Assembly: GCF_040790665.1 (NCBI RefSeq)
Contig: NZ_CP160849.1
Span: forward strand, 2,505,501 to 2,569,500
Reading direction: 5' to 3'
DNA: 64,000 nucleotides
Origin: Sulfitobacter pontiacus
GTDB lineage: Bacteria > Pseudomonadota > Alphaproteobacteria > Rhodobacterales > Rhodobacteraceae
The notes beneath the pieces were generated by a model. It saw nothing but the letters and a program-made list of their open reading frames with translations. It was not told the DNA's origin and searched no databases. Below are positions 27,081 to 36,318 of this stretch, piece after piece; position 1 is the first letter of the stretch; the number at the start of each line of letters is the position of its first letter. A program made the translations under genes and the position numbers.

Positions 27081-29078
27081 ATGTATAAACTTTTGAAATC
27101 GACGACCTCTTTGACCATGTGTTTGGCGCTGGCTTTGCCCACAGGTGGTTTTGCCCAGACAACAGAAAGCTGCGTGGCCGAAGGGGAGCAAACCGTGTTC
27201 CCATGCGTGCTGCCTGACGGCAGTGTCGTGGCGGATGCGGATCAGATGATGACCTTGCGTGCCGACGGTGATCTGGCGCAGGCCCTTGGTCTTGAGGTGG
27301 AAGCCCAGACCGAAGCACAAGCCGAGCCCGATGCAGAAGCCGCCGCTGAAACCGTAGACGCCGCGGAAGAGCAGGCTGCCGCCGCCGCCGAGGCCGAAGC
27401 CGCGGCAACGGCAGAAGCCCAAGCCGCCGCGGAAGAGCAAGCCGCTGCCGACGCAGAGGCCGCTGCCGCCGCAGCCGAAGCAGAAGCTGCTGAAGCGCAA
27501 GCTGCAGCCGATGCAGAAGCCGCCGCCGCCGCGCAGGCCGCTGAAGAAGAGGCCGCCGAAGCTCAGGCCGCTGCAGACGCGCAAGCCGCCGAGGCCGAGG
27601 AAGCTGCTGCCGCCGAAGCGCAGGCCGAAGCAGAGCGTGAGGATGCGGTCGCCGCACAGATCGCCGCAGACGCTGAAGCCAAGGCTGCAGCCGAAGCAGA
27701 GGCAGAGCGAGACGCCGCTGCGGCTGCCGAAACCTCGGCAAGCCCTGAAGCGCAGTCTGCCGAGACACAGGCAGATGCTCCTGCCGCTGAAAGCGATGCT
27801 GGCGTAGAGGCAGAGGCGCAAGCTCAGACCGAGCCGGCAGAGACTGAGTCGACCGAAGAAACCCAAGCCGAAACCGACGTGCCGGCAGACAGCTCTTCCG
27901 ACACTGAAACGCAGGCAGAGGCCGAAACCCAGCAGCAAACGGAAGAGCAGATCGCCGCTGACCTGGCGGCCGAACAGGCTGCGGAAGAGGCCCGTCAGGA
28001 ACAGCGCGCCGCTGATGCAGCCGCTGCTGCCGAAGCCGCCGCCGCTGCTGACAGTGGTGAAGCCAAGGCCGATGTAGTGGTAGAAGAGATCACCGAAGAA
28101 GACACGCGCGCCTCGAGCGAAGAATTTTCGACGGCCGTCACCGGTGACACTTCTACCGAAGCAAAAACCGAAGCCAAAAAGGATGACGACGACGGGCTGA
28201 GCAAGTTCGAGAAAGCCCTGCTTGTCGGCATCGGTGCTGTGGCTGTCGGGTCGATCCTGAACAACGGCTCTAAGGTCGTGAGCAACTCGGGTGACCGTCT
28301 GGTTGTTGAAGATCCGAATGGGGATCTGCGCGTTTTGAAAGACGATGATGCGCTTGTGCGTCAGGCCGGTGACGAAGTCCGCCGCGAGACGTTCAACGAC
28401 GGTTCTTCGCGCACCACTGTGATCAAGCCTAACGGCAGCAAGATCGTGACCATTCTGGGTCGGGACGGCACCGTATTGCGCCGGATCAACGTTGATCCAC
28501 AGGGCAATGAATATGTGCTGTTCGATGACACCCAAGTCGAAGAACGTATCGTGGTGAATGAGCTGCCTCAGGTCCGTCCGCAGGCCAATACGCTGGCCAG
28601 CCAGCAAAACGAGGAAGCGCTGCGTGCCGCTTTGCAAACGCAGCTGCGTGGGGATCAGGCCCAGCGGTATTCGCTGCGTCAGGTACGTGATGTCCGTCAG
28701 GTCCGCGCCCTAGCACCAGAGATCGAGCTGGACGCTGTGCGTTTTGCCACAGGGTCGGCTGCAATCCAGCCTGAACAGGCCCGGGCGCTGTCCAAGATCG
28801 GGACCGCGATCAGCAATGCCATCAAGGATGATCCACGCACTGTGATCCTTGTGGAAGGGCACACCGATGCGGTTGGCAATGCGGGCTACAACCTTGCGCT
28901 GTCTGACCGTCGTGCTGAAACCGTTGCATTGGCCCTGACCGAGTATTTTGACGTGCCGCCAGCCAACCTGATCACCCAAGGCTACGGTGAAAGCGCGTTG
29001 AAAGTCCCGACCGAGACCGCCGAACCCGCCAACCGTCGTGCGGTTGTGCGCAACATCACAGGTCTGCTGCGTCAGTAA
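27081..29078 (+). CDS. OmpA-domain envelope protein with a long Ala/Glu-rich stalk
   Basis: The 665-residue protein has a signal peptide (1 to about 25), then from about residue 72 to 345 an extremely Ala/Glu/Asp/Gln-rich region that should form a long helix or coiled coil. A hydrophobic segment (about 380-400, ALLVGIGAVAVGSIL) follows, and a C-terminal OmpA/MotB domain (about 550-660) with ILVEGHTDAVGNAGYNLALS...RAETV and LITQGYGES, which bind peptidoglycan. I infer an envelope-spanning stalk anchored to the cell wall. The organism-specific role is unknown. It is monocistronic and ends at a very strong terminator. Confidence 0.9.
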   Translation: MYKLLKSTTSLTMCLALALPTGGFAQTTESCVAEGEQTVFPCVLPDGSVVADADQMMTLRADGDLAQALGLEVEAQTEAQAEPDAEAAAETVDAAEEQAAAAAEAEAAATAEAQAAAEEQAAADAEAAAAAAEAEAAEAQAAADAEAAAAAQAAEEEAAEAQAAADAQAAEAEEAAAAEAQAEAEREDAVAAQIAADAEAKAAAEAEAERDAAAAAETSASPEAQSAETQADAPAAESDAGVEAEAQAQTEPAETESTEETQAETDVPADSSSDTETQAEAETQQQTEEQIAADLAAEQAAEEARQEQRAADAAAAAEAAAAADSGEAKADVVVEEITEEDTRASSEEFSTAVTGDTSTEAKTEAKKDDDDGLSKFEKALLVGIGAVAVGSILNNGSKVVSNSGDRLVVEDPNGDLRVLKDDDALVRQAGDEVRRETFNDGSSRTTVIKPNGSKIVTILGRDGTVLRRINVDPQGNEYVLFDDTQVEERIVVNELPQVRPQANTLASQQNEEALRAALQTQLRGDQAQRYSLRQVRDVRQVRALAPEIELDAVRFATGSAAIQPEQARALSKIGTAISNAIKDDPRTVILVEGHTDAVGNAGYNLALSDRRAETVALALTEYFDVPPANLITQGYGESALKVPTETAEPANRRAVVRNITGLLRQ

Positions 29079-29098
29079 GCGCGAGTTTCAAGACATAG

Positions 29099-29131
29099 AA
29101 AAGCCCCCGCAGGAAACTGCGGGGGCTTTTT
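29099..29131. terminator. bidirectional terminator between the OmpA-domain gene and infC
   Basis: A perfect 14-bp stem (AAAAGCCCCCGCAG/CTGCGGGGGCTTTT) with a GAAA tetraloop sits between convergent genes, with T runs on both strands. Confidence 0.95.
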
Positions 29132-29157
29132 GCGTCTCGGGACTGTAAGACCCGGAA

Positions 29158-29709
29158 TTATTTGCTTGGCAGCGGCCCGATGAGCATGACCATCTGGCGG
29201 CCTTCCATCTTCGGGAAGTTTTCAACGCGGCCAACTTCTTTGGTGTCTTCGGCAACGCGTTCAAGCAGCTCGCGGCCAAGGTTCTGGTGGGCCATCTCAC
29301 GGCCGCGGAACCGCAGCGTGATCTTTACCTTGTCCCCATTGTCGAGGAACTTGAACACGTTACGCATCTTGACGTCATAGTCATTGGTATCGGTGTTCGG
29401 GCGGAACTTGACTTCTTTGATCTCGATGATCTTTTGCTTCTTGCGCGCTTCGGCTTCACGCTTTTGCGTCTCATACTTGAATTTGCCAAAGTCCATGATC
29501 TTGCACACGGGCGGGTTGGCATTGGGCGAAATCTCGACCAGATCAAGTCCGGCATCAACAGCCATTTCCATGGCGCGATCCGGTGTCACGACGCCGACGT
29601 TTTCACCATCCGCACCGATCAGGCGGATTTCGTTGGCGCGGATGTTTTCGTTGATGCGCGGGCCGGTGTCTCTTTGCGGCGGCGCGTTATGCGGTCTGCG
29701 AGCGATGAT
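29158..29709 (-). CDS. infC: translation initiation factor IF-3, apparent ATC start
   Basis: IF-3 prevents premature subunit joining and checks the start codon. The conserved protein begins [23 protein letters not shown], and the two codons before it are ATC ATC with AAAGGAC directly upstream, so I place the start at ATC 29709 (183 residues). IF-3 genes are known for AUU/AUC starts that allow autoregulation. An in-frame ATG at 29763 would add 18 residues unlike the family. The rest ([40 protein letters not shown]) is typical. It faces a strong terminator. Confidence 0.9.
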   Translation of the reverse strand: MIARRPHNAPPQRDTGPRINENIRANEIRLIGADGENVGVVTPDRAMEMAVDAGLDLVEISPNANPPVCKIMDFGKFKYETQKREAEARKKQKIIEIKEVKFRPNTDTNDYDVKMRNVFKFLDNGDKVKITLRFRGREMAHQNLGRELLERVAEDTKEVGRVENFPKMEGRQMVMLIGPLPSK

Positions 29710-29923
29710 GGTCGTCCTTTGATTGTTGTACTGATGTCGAGCACGGAAGGTAAACCTGCTCATGGTCTTCTTCAAGTCGCAAAATGGCGCATATACAGGG
29801 TAAAACCGCGTATTTTTGGGGGATTTACCCAAGGGGAAGCAGCGTATCGCGCATTTGACGCTATGTGTTGGCATATAGTATGTGCAGCAGGGGATTAACA
29901 AAGTTCAAAGGAACCACAGCATC

Positions 29924-30706
29924 ATGAAAAACCTCATCTGGATTGTCATCGCAGGGGTGATCGCGCTTGGCGCGTACATGTTGTATTCGGGCCGTTCGGT
30001 CCAGGAGATTGCGACCGATGCGTCGGATGCCGTCAATGCTCCCGCGGCGCTGGAAAGTGCGACCGAAGCTGTGGGCGACGCTGTCGAGGCAACAGAGGGC
30101 GCAGTGACCGAGGCGGTAGAAGCCACCACAGAGGCCGCGAATACCGCAGCCGACGCGCTATCGGAAGCGGCCGAGGATGTGGCCGACGCCGCGGCCGAGG
30201 CGGGCGAGGATGCCATGAACGCGGGCAAGCAGATCGCCGAGAATGCAACGCAAGCGGCGAATGATACCGCAGAAGGCAACGCGGAGGTTTCCACCAGCGC
30301 AGAGGCCGATGCCATGGCTGCCAGCGATTCAGAGGCAAGCGATGCCGCCAGCACCACGCAAGCGGGCACGGCACCCGCCGCTGACCCGCAAGCCGAAGCA
30401 GACGCCGCAGCGGTACAAGAGGAAGAAGCCGCCGCCGTAGCCGCGACAGATGCACAGGCGAGCACAGATGCGGGGGCTGCAGCCGATACAGAAGTTCAGG
30501 CCGACGTCACCGCCGATGCCAATACGCCAGAGCAGTTGACCACCGTCGATGGCTTTGATCTGGAGAAGGTGCAAACCATGATTGACACCTCTGATCTGCC
30601 CGCCACGCAAAAAGCGCTGCTGAAGCAAGGGCTGGTCACCGCCGGTGAAAACCCCGATGCCCTGCGCGCGATCCTCGCACGGATCCGCGAGGCGCTGGCG
30701 CTTTAA
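29924..30706 (+). CDS. membrane-anchored Ala/Glu-rich protein
   Basis: The 260-residue protein has an N-terminal membrane helix (about residues 2-20, IWIVIAGVIALGAYML) followed by a low-complexity Ala/Glu/Asp/Thr-rich helix to about residue 200. A small C-terminal segment (DGFDLEKVQTMIDTSDLPATQKALLKQGLV ... ILARIREAL) may be a folded module. Composition resembles the stalk of the OmpA-domain protein at 27081-29078, on the other side of infC. The start at 29924 follows AAAGGAA. No family was recognised; an envelope-structural role is inferred. Confidence 0.8.
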   Translation: MKNLIWIVIAGVIALGAYMLYSGRSVQEIATDASDAVNAPAALESATEAVGDAVEATEGAVTEAVEATTEAANTAADALSEAAEDVADAAAEAGEDAMNAGKQIAENATQAANDTAEGNAEVSTSAEADAMAASDSEASDAASTTQAGTAPAADPQAEADAAAVQEEEAAAVAATDAQASTDAGAAADTEVQADVTADANTPEQLTTVDGFDLEKVQTMIDTSDLPATQKALLKQGLVTAGENPDALRAILARIREALAL

Positions 30707-30741
30707 GCGCGGCCCACGCAAAGCCGATCCGCCAGACATGA

Positions 30742-30776
30742 AAAAGCCGCGCCTCGAAAGAGAGCGCGGCTTTTGT
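30742..30776. terminator. bidirectional terminator
   Basis: AAAAAGCCGCGC pairs with GCGCGGCTTTT around a loop; T runs exist on both strands. It separates the Ala/Glu-rich gene from fpr. Confidence 0.85.
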
Positions 30777-30817
30777 TTTATCTGTGGTGCCCCTTGCAAG
30801 GGCACCGCTGCATCGGA

Positions 30818-31654
30818 TCAGCCGACAAAGGCCTTTTCAACGACGTAGTGTTTGGGGTCGGAGTTCGCCCCTTCCTCTAGCCCGAAACCTTCAAGCACCT
30901 CCTTGATGTCCTTGTTGAATTCAAGGCTCCCGCACACCATGCCGCGATCGGTGTCGGCGCTGATACCGTCGATGCCGAGGTCTTTGAACACCGTGCCGTC
31001 CTGCAGCAGATTGGTGATGCGGCCCATCTTGGGGCTTTGTTCACGGGTGGTGGTGGGGTAGTAGACCAGCTTGTCGCCGATCATCTCGCCGATCAGCGGA
31101 TCATCGGCAAGGCTCTCGACCAGCGTGCGGCCATAGTCAAGCTCGGCCACATCGCGGGTGGTGTGGGTCATGATGATCTGGTCGAATTTCTCGTAGGTTT
31201 CCGGTTCGCGCAGCAGCGAGGCAAAGGGTGCAAAGCCTGTGCCGGTGGCGAAAAGCCACAGACGTTTGCCGGGCAGCAGCGCGTCATGCACCAGCGTACC
31301 GACGGGCTTGGGCCGCAGGATGATCTGGTCGCCGGGCTGGATGTGTTGCAGCTTCGAGGTCAGCGGGCCGTCCTGCACCTTGATCGAATAGAACTCCAGC
31401 TCTTCGTCCCAGGATGGCGAGGCAATGGAATAGGCGCGCAGCAGCGGCTTTTGCTTGCCGGTCTCGGGGTGCGGGTCGCCCATCAGGCCGATCATCACAA
31501 ACTCGCCCGAACGAAAGCGCAAGGACGCAGGGCGGGTCACGCGGAAGGAAAACAGCCGGTCCGTCCAGTGTTTGACAGAAGTCACGGTCTGCGCGTCAGG
31601 CAACGTGGGTACGGGTTTGGCGTCGGTTTGGGTCACTACATTCTGCTCGGTCAT
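30818..31654 (-). CDS. fpr: ferredoxin--NADP reductase
   Basis: This FAD enzyme of 278 residues exchanges electrons between NADPH and ferredoxin or flavodoxin. The FAD motif RAYSIASP and the NADP motif GTGTGFAPFASLL are clear, and the C-terminus ends in AFVG, as in bacterial subclass I reductases. It is the last gene on the strand of the sulfite reduction operon, 88 bp after the DUF934 gene, so it may feed electrons to sulfite reductase. Confidence 0.93.
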   Translation of the reverse strand: MTEQNVVTQTDAKPVPTLPDAQTVTSVKHWTDRLFSFRVTRPASLRFRSGEFVMIGLMGDPHPETGKQKPLLRAYSIASPSWDEELEFYSIKVQDGPLTSKLQHIQPGDQIILRPKPVGTLVHDALLPGKRLWLFATGTGFAPFASLLREPETYEKFDQIIMTHTTRDVAELDYGRTLVESLADDPLIGEMIGDKLVYYPTTTREQSPKMGRITNLLQDGTVFKDLGIDGISADTDRGMVCGSLEFNKDIKEVLEGFGLEEGANSDPKHYVVEKAFVG

Positions 31655-31742
31655 AATTTCATCTACGCGCGGATCGCGGCACGCAGCCTTTCTCTAGGGG
31701 AAGGGAGGGGGCAGGGAAAGCATCTTGGGGCGAAAACCCCGA

Positions 31743-32156
31743 TCAGCCGCGCAAACGCGCCTGATAATTATGCTCTTGCCAGTTTGCACGGGCCAGCCAT
31801 TGGTCCTGCGGTTGACGCGCGGCCAGATCATCGGGGATCTCGACCTCGTCAAAGCCCGACCGGCGCGCCATGGCGTATTGGTCTGCAATCACATGCCCAT
31901 GCGCCCGCAGCCGCCCGGTGTAGCCGCGCAACCGCAACTGGCGCGCGATGGTAAAGCCACGCCCGTCGGCCGAGCTGGGGAAGGCGACGCGGATCATTGA
32001 GATCGCACCATCCACAGGGATCGTTTCCGGCTGCACGTCAGAGGGGACGTCAAGGGCGGTCGCACCGGCTTCCACGCCTTCAGCAGCATCGAAGGGGGCG
32101 TAGGGCGTGGCGAAATCATCCGCCACAAACCCCTGATCATTGATCAACTGTGTCAT
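31743..32156 (-). CDS. DUF934 family protein of the sulfur operon
   Basis: This 137-residue protein matches the DUF934 family, usually found next to cysH and sulfite reductase genes. Conserved parts are FPSSADGRGFTIARQLRLRGYTGRLRAHGHVIADQYAMARRSGFDEVEI. It is thought to help sulfur assimilation, but its activity is not known. The start at 32156 overlaps the cysH stop by 4 bp, so it is coupled. Confidence 0.9.
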   Translation of the reverse strand: MTQLINDQGFVADDFATPYAPFDAAEGVEAGATALDVPSDVQPETIPVDGAISMIRVAFPSSADGRGFTIARQLRLRGYTGRLRAHGHVIADQYAMARRSGFDEVEIPDDLAARQPQDQWLARANWQEHNYQARLRG

Positions 32157-32941
32157 GTCTTTGCTCCTGTGCGGACCATCTTGCCATCGACAAAATGGAT
32201 GCCGCATTCTTCTTTTTCAATGTTTCTCCAGCGGCCGGCGCGGGGGTCTTCGCCCGGTTTCACCTTGGTGGTGCAGGGGGCGCAACCGATGCTGGGGTAG
32301 CCTTGGGCCACCAGCGGGTGCCGGGGCAGGCGGTTCTCGTCGATATAGTCCGACACGTCGGAGGCCTGCCAATGGGCCAGCGGGTTCACCTTGATCCGCG
32401 CAGGCGCATCGGCGGGGGTTTCGACCTCGAAGAACGGCAGGCTGGCGCGGGTGCCGGACTGGAACCGCTTGCGCCCCGTGATCCAACCGTCGAACCCCTC
32501 TAGCGCGTGCTGCAGGGGCACGGTCTTGCGGAAGGCACAGCAGGCGTCCGGGTCGCGCAGATGCAGCGTCCCATCGGGGTCTTTCTCTGCCACGTCCTGC
32601 GCCCGGATCGTCTGCACATTGCGCAGCCCCAACCGTTCGCTCAGCTCTTGCTGATAGACCAGCGTTTCGGCAAAGAGCATCTCTGTGTCGATGAACAACA
32701 CCGGCAGATCGCGTTTCACCATAGAGGCAAGGTGCAACAGGGCGACGGATTCCGCCCCGAAGCTTGAGACAAGCGCCAGATTGGGCACGTTATCGATCGC
32801 GGCACGCAGCACGTCGGTGGCGCTGTGATGGCGCAGGCCATCGTTCAGCTTTTCCACCTGACGGGTCAGCGCTGCGACGCGGTCCGGCCCTTCGGGGAGG
32901 ATTTTTTCCCCATTTGGAAGTGTCAGTTGATCACGCGGCAT
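32153..32941 (-). CDS. cysH: phosphoadenylyl/adenylyl-sulfate reductase, [4Fe-4S] type
   Basis: CysH reduces activated sulfate to sulfite. The 262 residues contain the paired Cys motifs CCAFRKTVPL and GCAPCTTKVKPGEDPRAGRW that bind a [4Fe-4S] cluster, the sign of the APS-reducing bacterial type; the C-terminal catalytic Cys lies in the ECGIHF ending. The start overlaps the end of the sulfite reductase gene by 11 bp. Order cysG, DUF2849, sulfite reductase, cysH, DUF934 suggests one operon for sulfate assimilation. Confidence 0.95.
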   Translation of the reverse strand: MPRDQLTLPNGEKILPEGPDRVAALTRQVEKLNDGLRHHSATDVLRAAIDNVPNLALVSSFGAESVALLHLASMVKRDLPVLFIDTEMLFAETLVYQQELSERLGLRNVQTIRAQDVAEKDPDGTLHLRDPDACCAFRKTVPLQHALEGFDGWITGRKRFQSGTRASLPFFEVETPADAPARIKVNPLAHWQASDVSDYIDENRLPRHPLVAQGYPSIGCAPCTTKVKPGEDPRAGRWRNIEKEECGIHFVDGKMVRTGAKT

Positions 32942-34595
32942 TGGCTTGTGCTTCCGGGTAGAGGACGGCCTTGAACGGGGCAAGACCGAGGCGACGATAG
33001 GTTTGCAAGAAGGTCTCGTCCGCGTCGCTGCGCAGGTCGAGGTAACCCTTTACCAACCGTTCAATCGCCGGAATAATGTCGTCGGCGGAAAAGCCCGGAC
33101 CGGCGCGCTCTCCGATGGCGGCGTTTTCGGTGCCGTCACCGCCCAGAGTGATCTGGTAGTTTTCGACACCGGCGCGGTCGAGCCCGAGAATCCCGATGTG
33201 GCCCACATGGTGGTGGCCGCAGGCATTGATGCAGCCCGAGATCTTGATCTTGAGCGGACCGACATCGTGTTCCAGCTTCAGCTCGTCAAAGCGGGTCGCG
33301 ATTTCCTGGGCAATCGGGATCGAGCGGGCTGTCGCCAGCGCGCAGTAGTCCATGCCGGGGCAGGCGATGATATCGCTGATCAGGCCGATATTGGCCGTGG
33401 CCAGGCCGACCTCTTTCAACGCCGCGTGCAGCGCAGGCAGGTCACCACGGTGCACATGGGGCAGGATCACGTTCTGCTCGTGGCTGATGCGCAGTTCGTC
33501 ATGGCCGTATTCGGCCGCCAGTTCAGCCATACGGTGCATTTGTTCGGCGGTGGCGTCGCCCGGGGTCTTGCCATGGGCCTTGAGGCTGATCGACACGATC
33601 GCGTAGGACGGATCGCGGTGGTCGGTCAGGTTGGTGTCGGCCCAGCTTTTGAACACCGGATCACTGTCATAGGCAGCAGTATAGGCGTCCGTCGGGGCGG
33701 TCTTGAACGTCGGGCTGGCGAAATCCGCCTCGATCCGCGACAGCATCTGCTGGTCGACGCCGGTGAACTGCGGACGGATCAGCGCATAGCGGGCGTCCAC
33801 CCGTGCGCGGATGTCGTCGATGCCGTTCTCATGCACGGTGATCTTGATCCGCGCTTTGTATTTATTATCGCGGCGGCCCAACAGGTTATAGACCGAGACG
33901 ATGGCCTCGAGCGTGGGCAGCAGGTCTTCGGAGCTGACGAAGTCATACAGCACCTTGCCGATCATCGGGGTCCGGCCAAGGCCGCCGCCGACGATGACTT
34001 GATAGCCGATCTCGCCGTCTTTCTCGACGATTTGCAGGCCGATGTCATGGGCCTTGATCACCGCACGGTCATGGGGCGCGCCAGAGACAGCGACCTTGAA
34101 CTTGCGCGGCAGGAACTGGAATTCGGGGTGGTCGGTGGACCACTGCCGGATCAGTTCGGCCACAGGGCGCGGATCAGCGATTTCATCCGCGGCGGCACCG
34201 GCGAAATGGTCGGCAGTCACGTTGCGGATGGTGTTACCGCTGGTCTGGATAGCGTGCATGTTCACCTCGGCCAGCGCGTCCAGCATATCGGGGACATCAC
34301 GCAGCTGGGGCCAGTTGTACTGGATGTTCTGGCGCGTGGTAAAATGGCCGTAGCCCTTATCCCATTTGGCAGCGATATCGGCCAGCTTGTGCATCTGGCG
34401 GCTGCTGAGCGTGCCATAGGGGATCGCGACCCGCAGCATATAGGCATGCAACTGCAGATAGAGCCCGTTCATCAGGCGCAGGGGCTTGAATTCATCCTCG
34501 GTCAGGGAGCCGTCGATGCGGCGTTCGACCTGTGCGCGGAACTGTGCGTTGCGTTCGGCGATGAAGGCATCGTCAAATTCGGTGTGGCTGTACAT
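32931..34595 (-). CDS. cysI: sulfite reductase (siroheme, [4Fe-4S]), hemoprotein
   Basis: The 554-residue siroheme enzyme reduces sulfite to sulfide with six electrons. Siroheme and cluster ligands are visible as CPGMDYC (C-x5-C) and GCINAC (C-x3-C) with KISGCINACGHHHVGHIGIL. Nitrite reductases of the same fold are an alternative, but the position between the siroheme synthase and cysH genes supports sulfite. Electrons would come from ferredoxin through the nearby fpr gene. The start shares its last base with the stop of the DUF2849 gene. Confidence 0.93.
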   Translation of the reverse strand: MYSHTEFDDAFIAERNAQFRAQVERRIDGSLTEDEFKPLRLMNGLYLQLHAYMLRVAIPYGTLSSRQMHKLADIAAKWDKGYGHFTTRQNIQYNWPQLRDVPDMLDALAEVNMHAIQTSGNTIRNVTADHFAGAAADEIADPRPVAELIRQWSTDHPEFQFLPRKFKVAVSGAPHDRAVIKAHDIGLQIVEKDGEIGYQVIVGGGLGRTPMIGKVLYDFVSSEDLLPTLEAIVSVYNLLGRRDNKYKARIKITVHENGIDDIRARVDARYALIRPQFTGVDQQMLSRIEADFASPTFKTAPTDAYTAAYDSDPVFKSWADTNLTDHRDPSYAIVSISLKAHGKTPGDATAEQMHRMAELAAEYGHDELRISHEQNVILPHVHRGDLPALHAALKEVGLATANIGLISDIIACPGMDYCALATARSIPIAQEIATRFDELKLEHDVGPLKIKISGCINACGHHHVGHIGILGLDRAGVENYQITLGGDGTENAAIGERAGPGFSADDIIPAIERLVKGYLDLRSDADETFLQTYRRLGLAPFKAVLYPEAQANAA

Positions 34596-34891
34596 TATTG
34601 AACCTCCTGCTTGCCGTGGGTGTAGTTGCTTGGACCCTTGGCGCGGAATGCTTCGCGGAAATGCGATGGCTTGGGTGTGTCTGTGCTGGTGTCGACATCA
34701 GCCAGATAGGCCCCGACGGTCAGATCGGCTTGCTGGATCGCATCGACCAGACGCACATCGGCGACGGCCTCGTCGGTCAGGACTTCGGCCTCCTCCAGTT
34801 TGCGGGTCCAGCCGGTGGCGGTCTGGTAGATCACGTCGCCTTCCAGCAAGGCATTGGCGGTGACGACTTTGGGGGTGAAGGGCTTGGCCAT
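34595..34891 (-). CDS. DUF2849 family protein of the sulfur operon
   Basis: A 98-residue soluble protein of DUF2849 type, with the N-terminal barrel-like segment VTANALLEGDVIYQTATGWTRKLEEAEVL and a C-terminal tail ending HGKQEVQ. In alphaproteobacteria it lies, as here, between cysG and the sulfite reductase gene. It is joined on both sides by stop/start overlap. Function not known; an accessory role in sulfite reduction is inferred from position only. Confidence 0.88.
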   Translation of the reverse strand: MAKPFTPKVVTANALLEGDVIYQTATGWTRKLEEAEVLTDEAVADVRLVDAIQQADLTVGAYLADVDTSTDTPKPSHFREAFRAKGPSNYTHGKQEVQ

Positions 34892-36285
34892 TATGCCATC
34901 TCCTCTTGAAACAATTCGGTGGTGGCGCGGGCGGCGGCACGGGGTGCCAGCCCATAGAAAGTCAGGGCGGGGCCGGTCAGATTGGCCGCGTTCAGGTCGG
35001 TGGGCAGACGGTCCAGCGTGGTCTCGACAATCCGCTGATCCGCGCGCGAGGCATTTTCGACCAGCGTGACAGGCGTGCTGCGATCGGCCCCGTGCATCAG
35101 CAGGCGGCCTTGGATGAACCGCGCGGATTTCTTGCCCATATAGATCGCGGCGACCTCGCCCGGGCGGGCCAAAGCGGCCCAGTCATGATCGGCGAACCCT
35201 TTCATGTCATGGCCGGTCAGGAACCGGACAGAGGCGTTGCGCCCGCGTTTCGTCAGGCTTTGCCCGATGGTTGCGACGGCGGCAGAGGCAGAGGTGATCC
35301 CCGGCACGATATGCCAGCCGATGCCATGGGCATCCACGGCGTCGATCTCTTCGTCCAGGCGGCCAAAGATGGTGGCGTCGCCGGATTTCAGACGGACCAC
35401 CTGGGCACCCGCCTGCGCGTGTTCGACCAGCAGATCGTTGATGGTTTCCTGCGCGGTAGAGGGGCCGAAGCCTTCCTTGCCCACGTCGATCATCAGCGCC
35501 TCGCGGCGGGCGAGTTCGAGGATCTCGGGGCTGACCAGCCGGTCGTAGATCACCACATCGGCCTCGTCCAATGCGCGGCGCGCCTTGAGGGTCAGCAGTT
35601 CGGGGTCCCCGGGGCCGCCACCGACAAAAGCGATGTGACCGGCGCGTGCGGCGCGGGTCTGGTGGTCGGCCAGCAGCGTGTTCAGCGCGTTTTCGACGGC
35701 GGCCTTGCCATCCGCCACGGCGCGGGGGCCGGCGGCAAAGTAATAGTCGCGCCAGAAATCGCGGCGCGGACGGCCAAAGGGCAGGGCGTCGGCCATCTTG
35801 CGGAAACCCTTGCCGATCCGCGCCAGCGTCCCCAGCGTTGTGGGCAGGCGCTCTTCCAGATCAGCCTTGATCGCACGGGCCAGCACGGGGGCCGCGCCTT
35901 CGGTGCCGATGGCGATGGTCACGGGGTCACGGTCGACGATGGCGGGGGTGATAAAGGCGCTGTCGTGCAGATTGTCGACGATATTGACCAAGGCCCCTTC
36001 GGCACGCGCAATCGCGGCGGTGCGGGCGTCTTCGGTCTCGTCTTCATCGGCAGCGTAGAAGAGTTTCGCACACAGCACATCGCCGTGGCGCAGGGCGCGG
36101 GTGTGCAGCGTCAGGCGGCCCGCATCGGCCCATGCCGCGATCTCGGGCGCGGGGGTCGGGGCGAAGACGCTGATCTTGGCTTCGGTCTTGAGCAGCAGGC
36201 GCAGCTTGGCCAAAGCCGCTTCGCCACCGCCTGACAAGACGATGCGCTGGCCCTTGGTGGACAGGTAGATTGGGAAATGATCCAT
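34891..36285 (-). CDS. cysG: siroheme synthase CysG
   Basis: This 464-residue multifunctional enzyme makes siroheme from uroporphyrinogen III. The N-terminal half has the dehydrogenase/ferrochelatase Rossmann region (IVLSGGGEAALAKLRLLL, then AIGTEGAAPVLARAIKADLE). The C-terminal half is the uroporphyrinogen methyltransferase, with GGGPGDPELLTLKARRALDEADVVIYDRLV and VVRLKSGDATIFGRLDEE. The gene begins the sulfite reduction operon, and a regulatory palindrome lies in front of it. Confidence 0.96.
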   Translation of the reverse strand: MDHFPIYLSTKGQRIVLSGGGEAALAKLRLLLKTEAKISVFAPTPAPEIAAWADAGRLTLHTRALRHGDVLCAKLFYAADEDETEDARTAAIARAEGALVNIVDNLHDSAFITPAIVDRDPVTIAIGTEGAAPVLARAIKADLEERLPTTLGTLARIGKGFRKMADALPFGRPRRDFWRDYYFAAGPRAVADGKAAVENALNTLLADHQTRAARAGHIAFVGGGPGDPELLTLKARRALDEADVVIYDRLVSPEILELARREALMIDVGKEGFGPSTAQETINDLLVEHAQAGAQVVRLKSGDATIFGRLDEEIDAVDAHGIGWHIVPGITSASAAVATIGQSLTKRGRNASVRFLTGHDMKGFADHDWAALARPGEVAAIYMGKKSARFIQGRLLMHGADRSTPVTLVENASRADQRIVETTLDRLPTDLNAANLTGPALTFYGLAPRAAARATTELFQEEMA

Positions 36286-36318
36286 GTGGTTCGGTCCTTG
36301 CGCTTAGCTTGAGCTCTA

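Noticed and set aside
27075..28637. 520-codon minus-strand frame rich in Gly, Phe, Leu and Ser
   Set aside because: This is the reverse complement of the Ala/Glu-rich repeat region of the OmpA-domain gene; composition follows from GCN/GAR codons.
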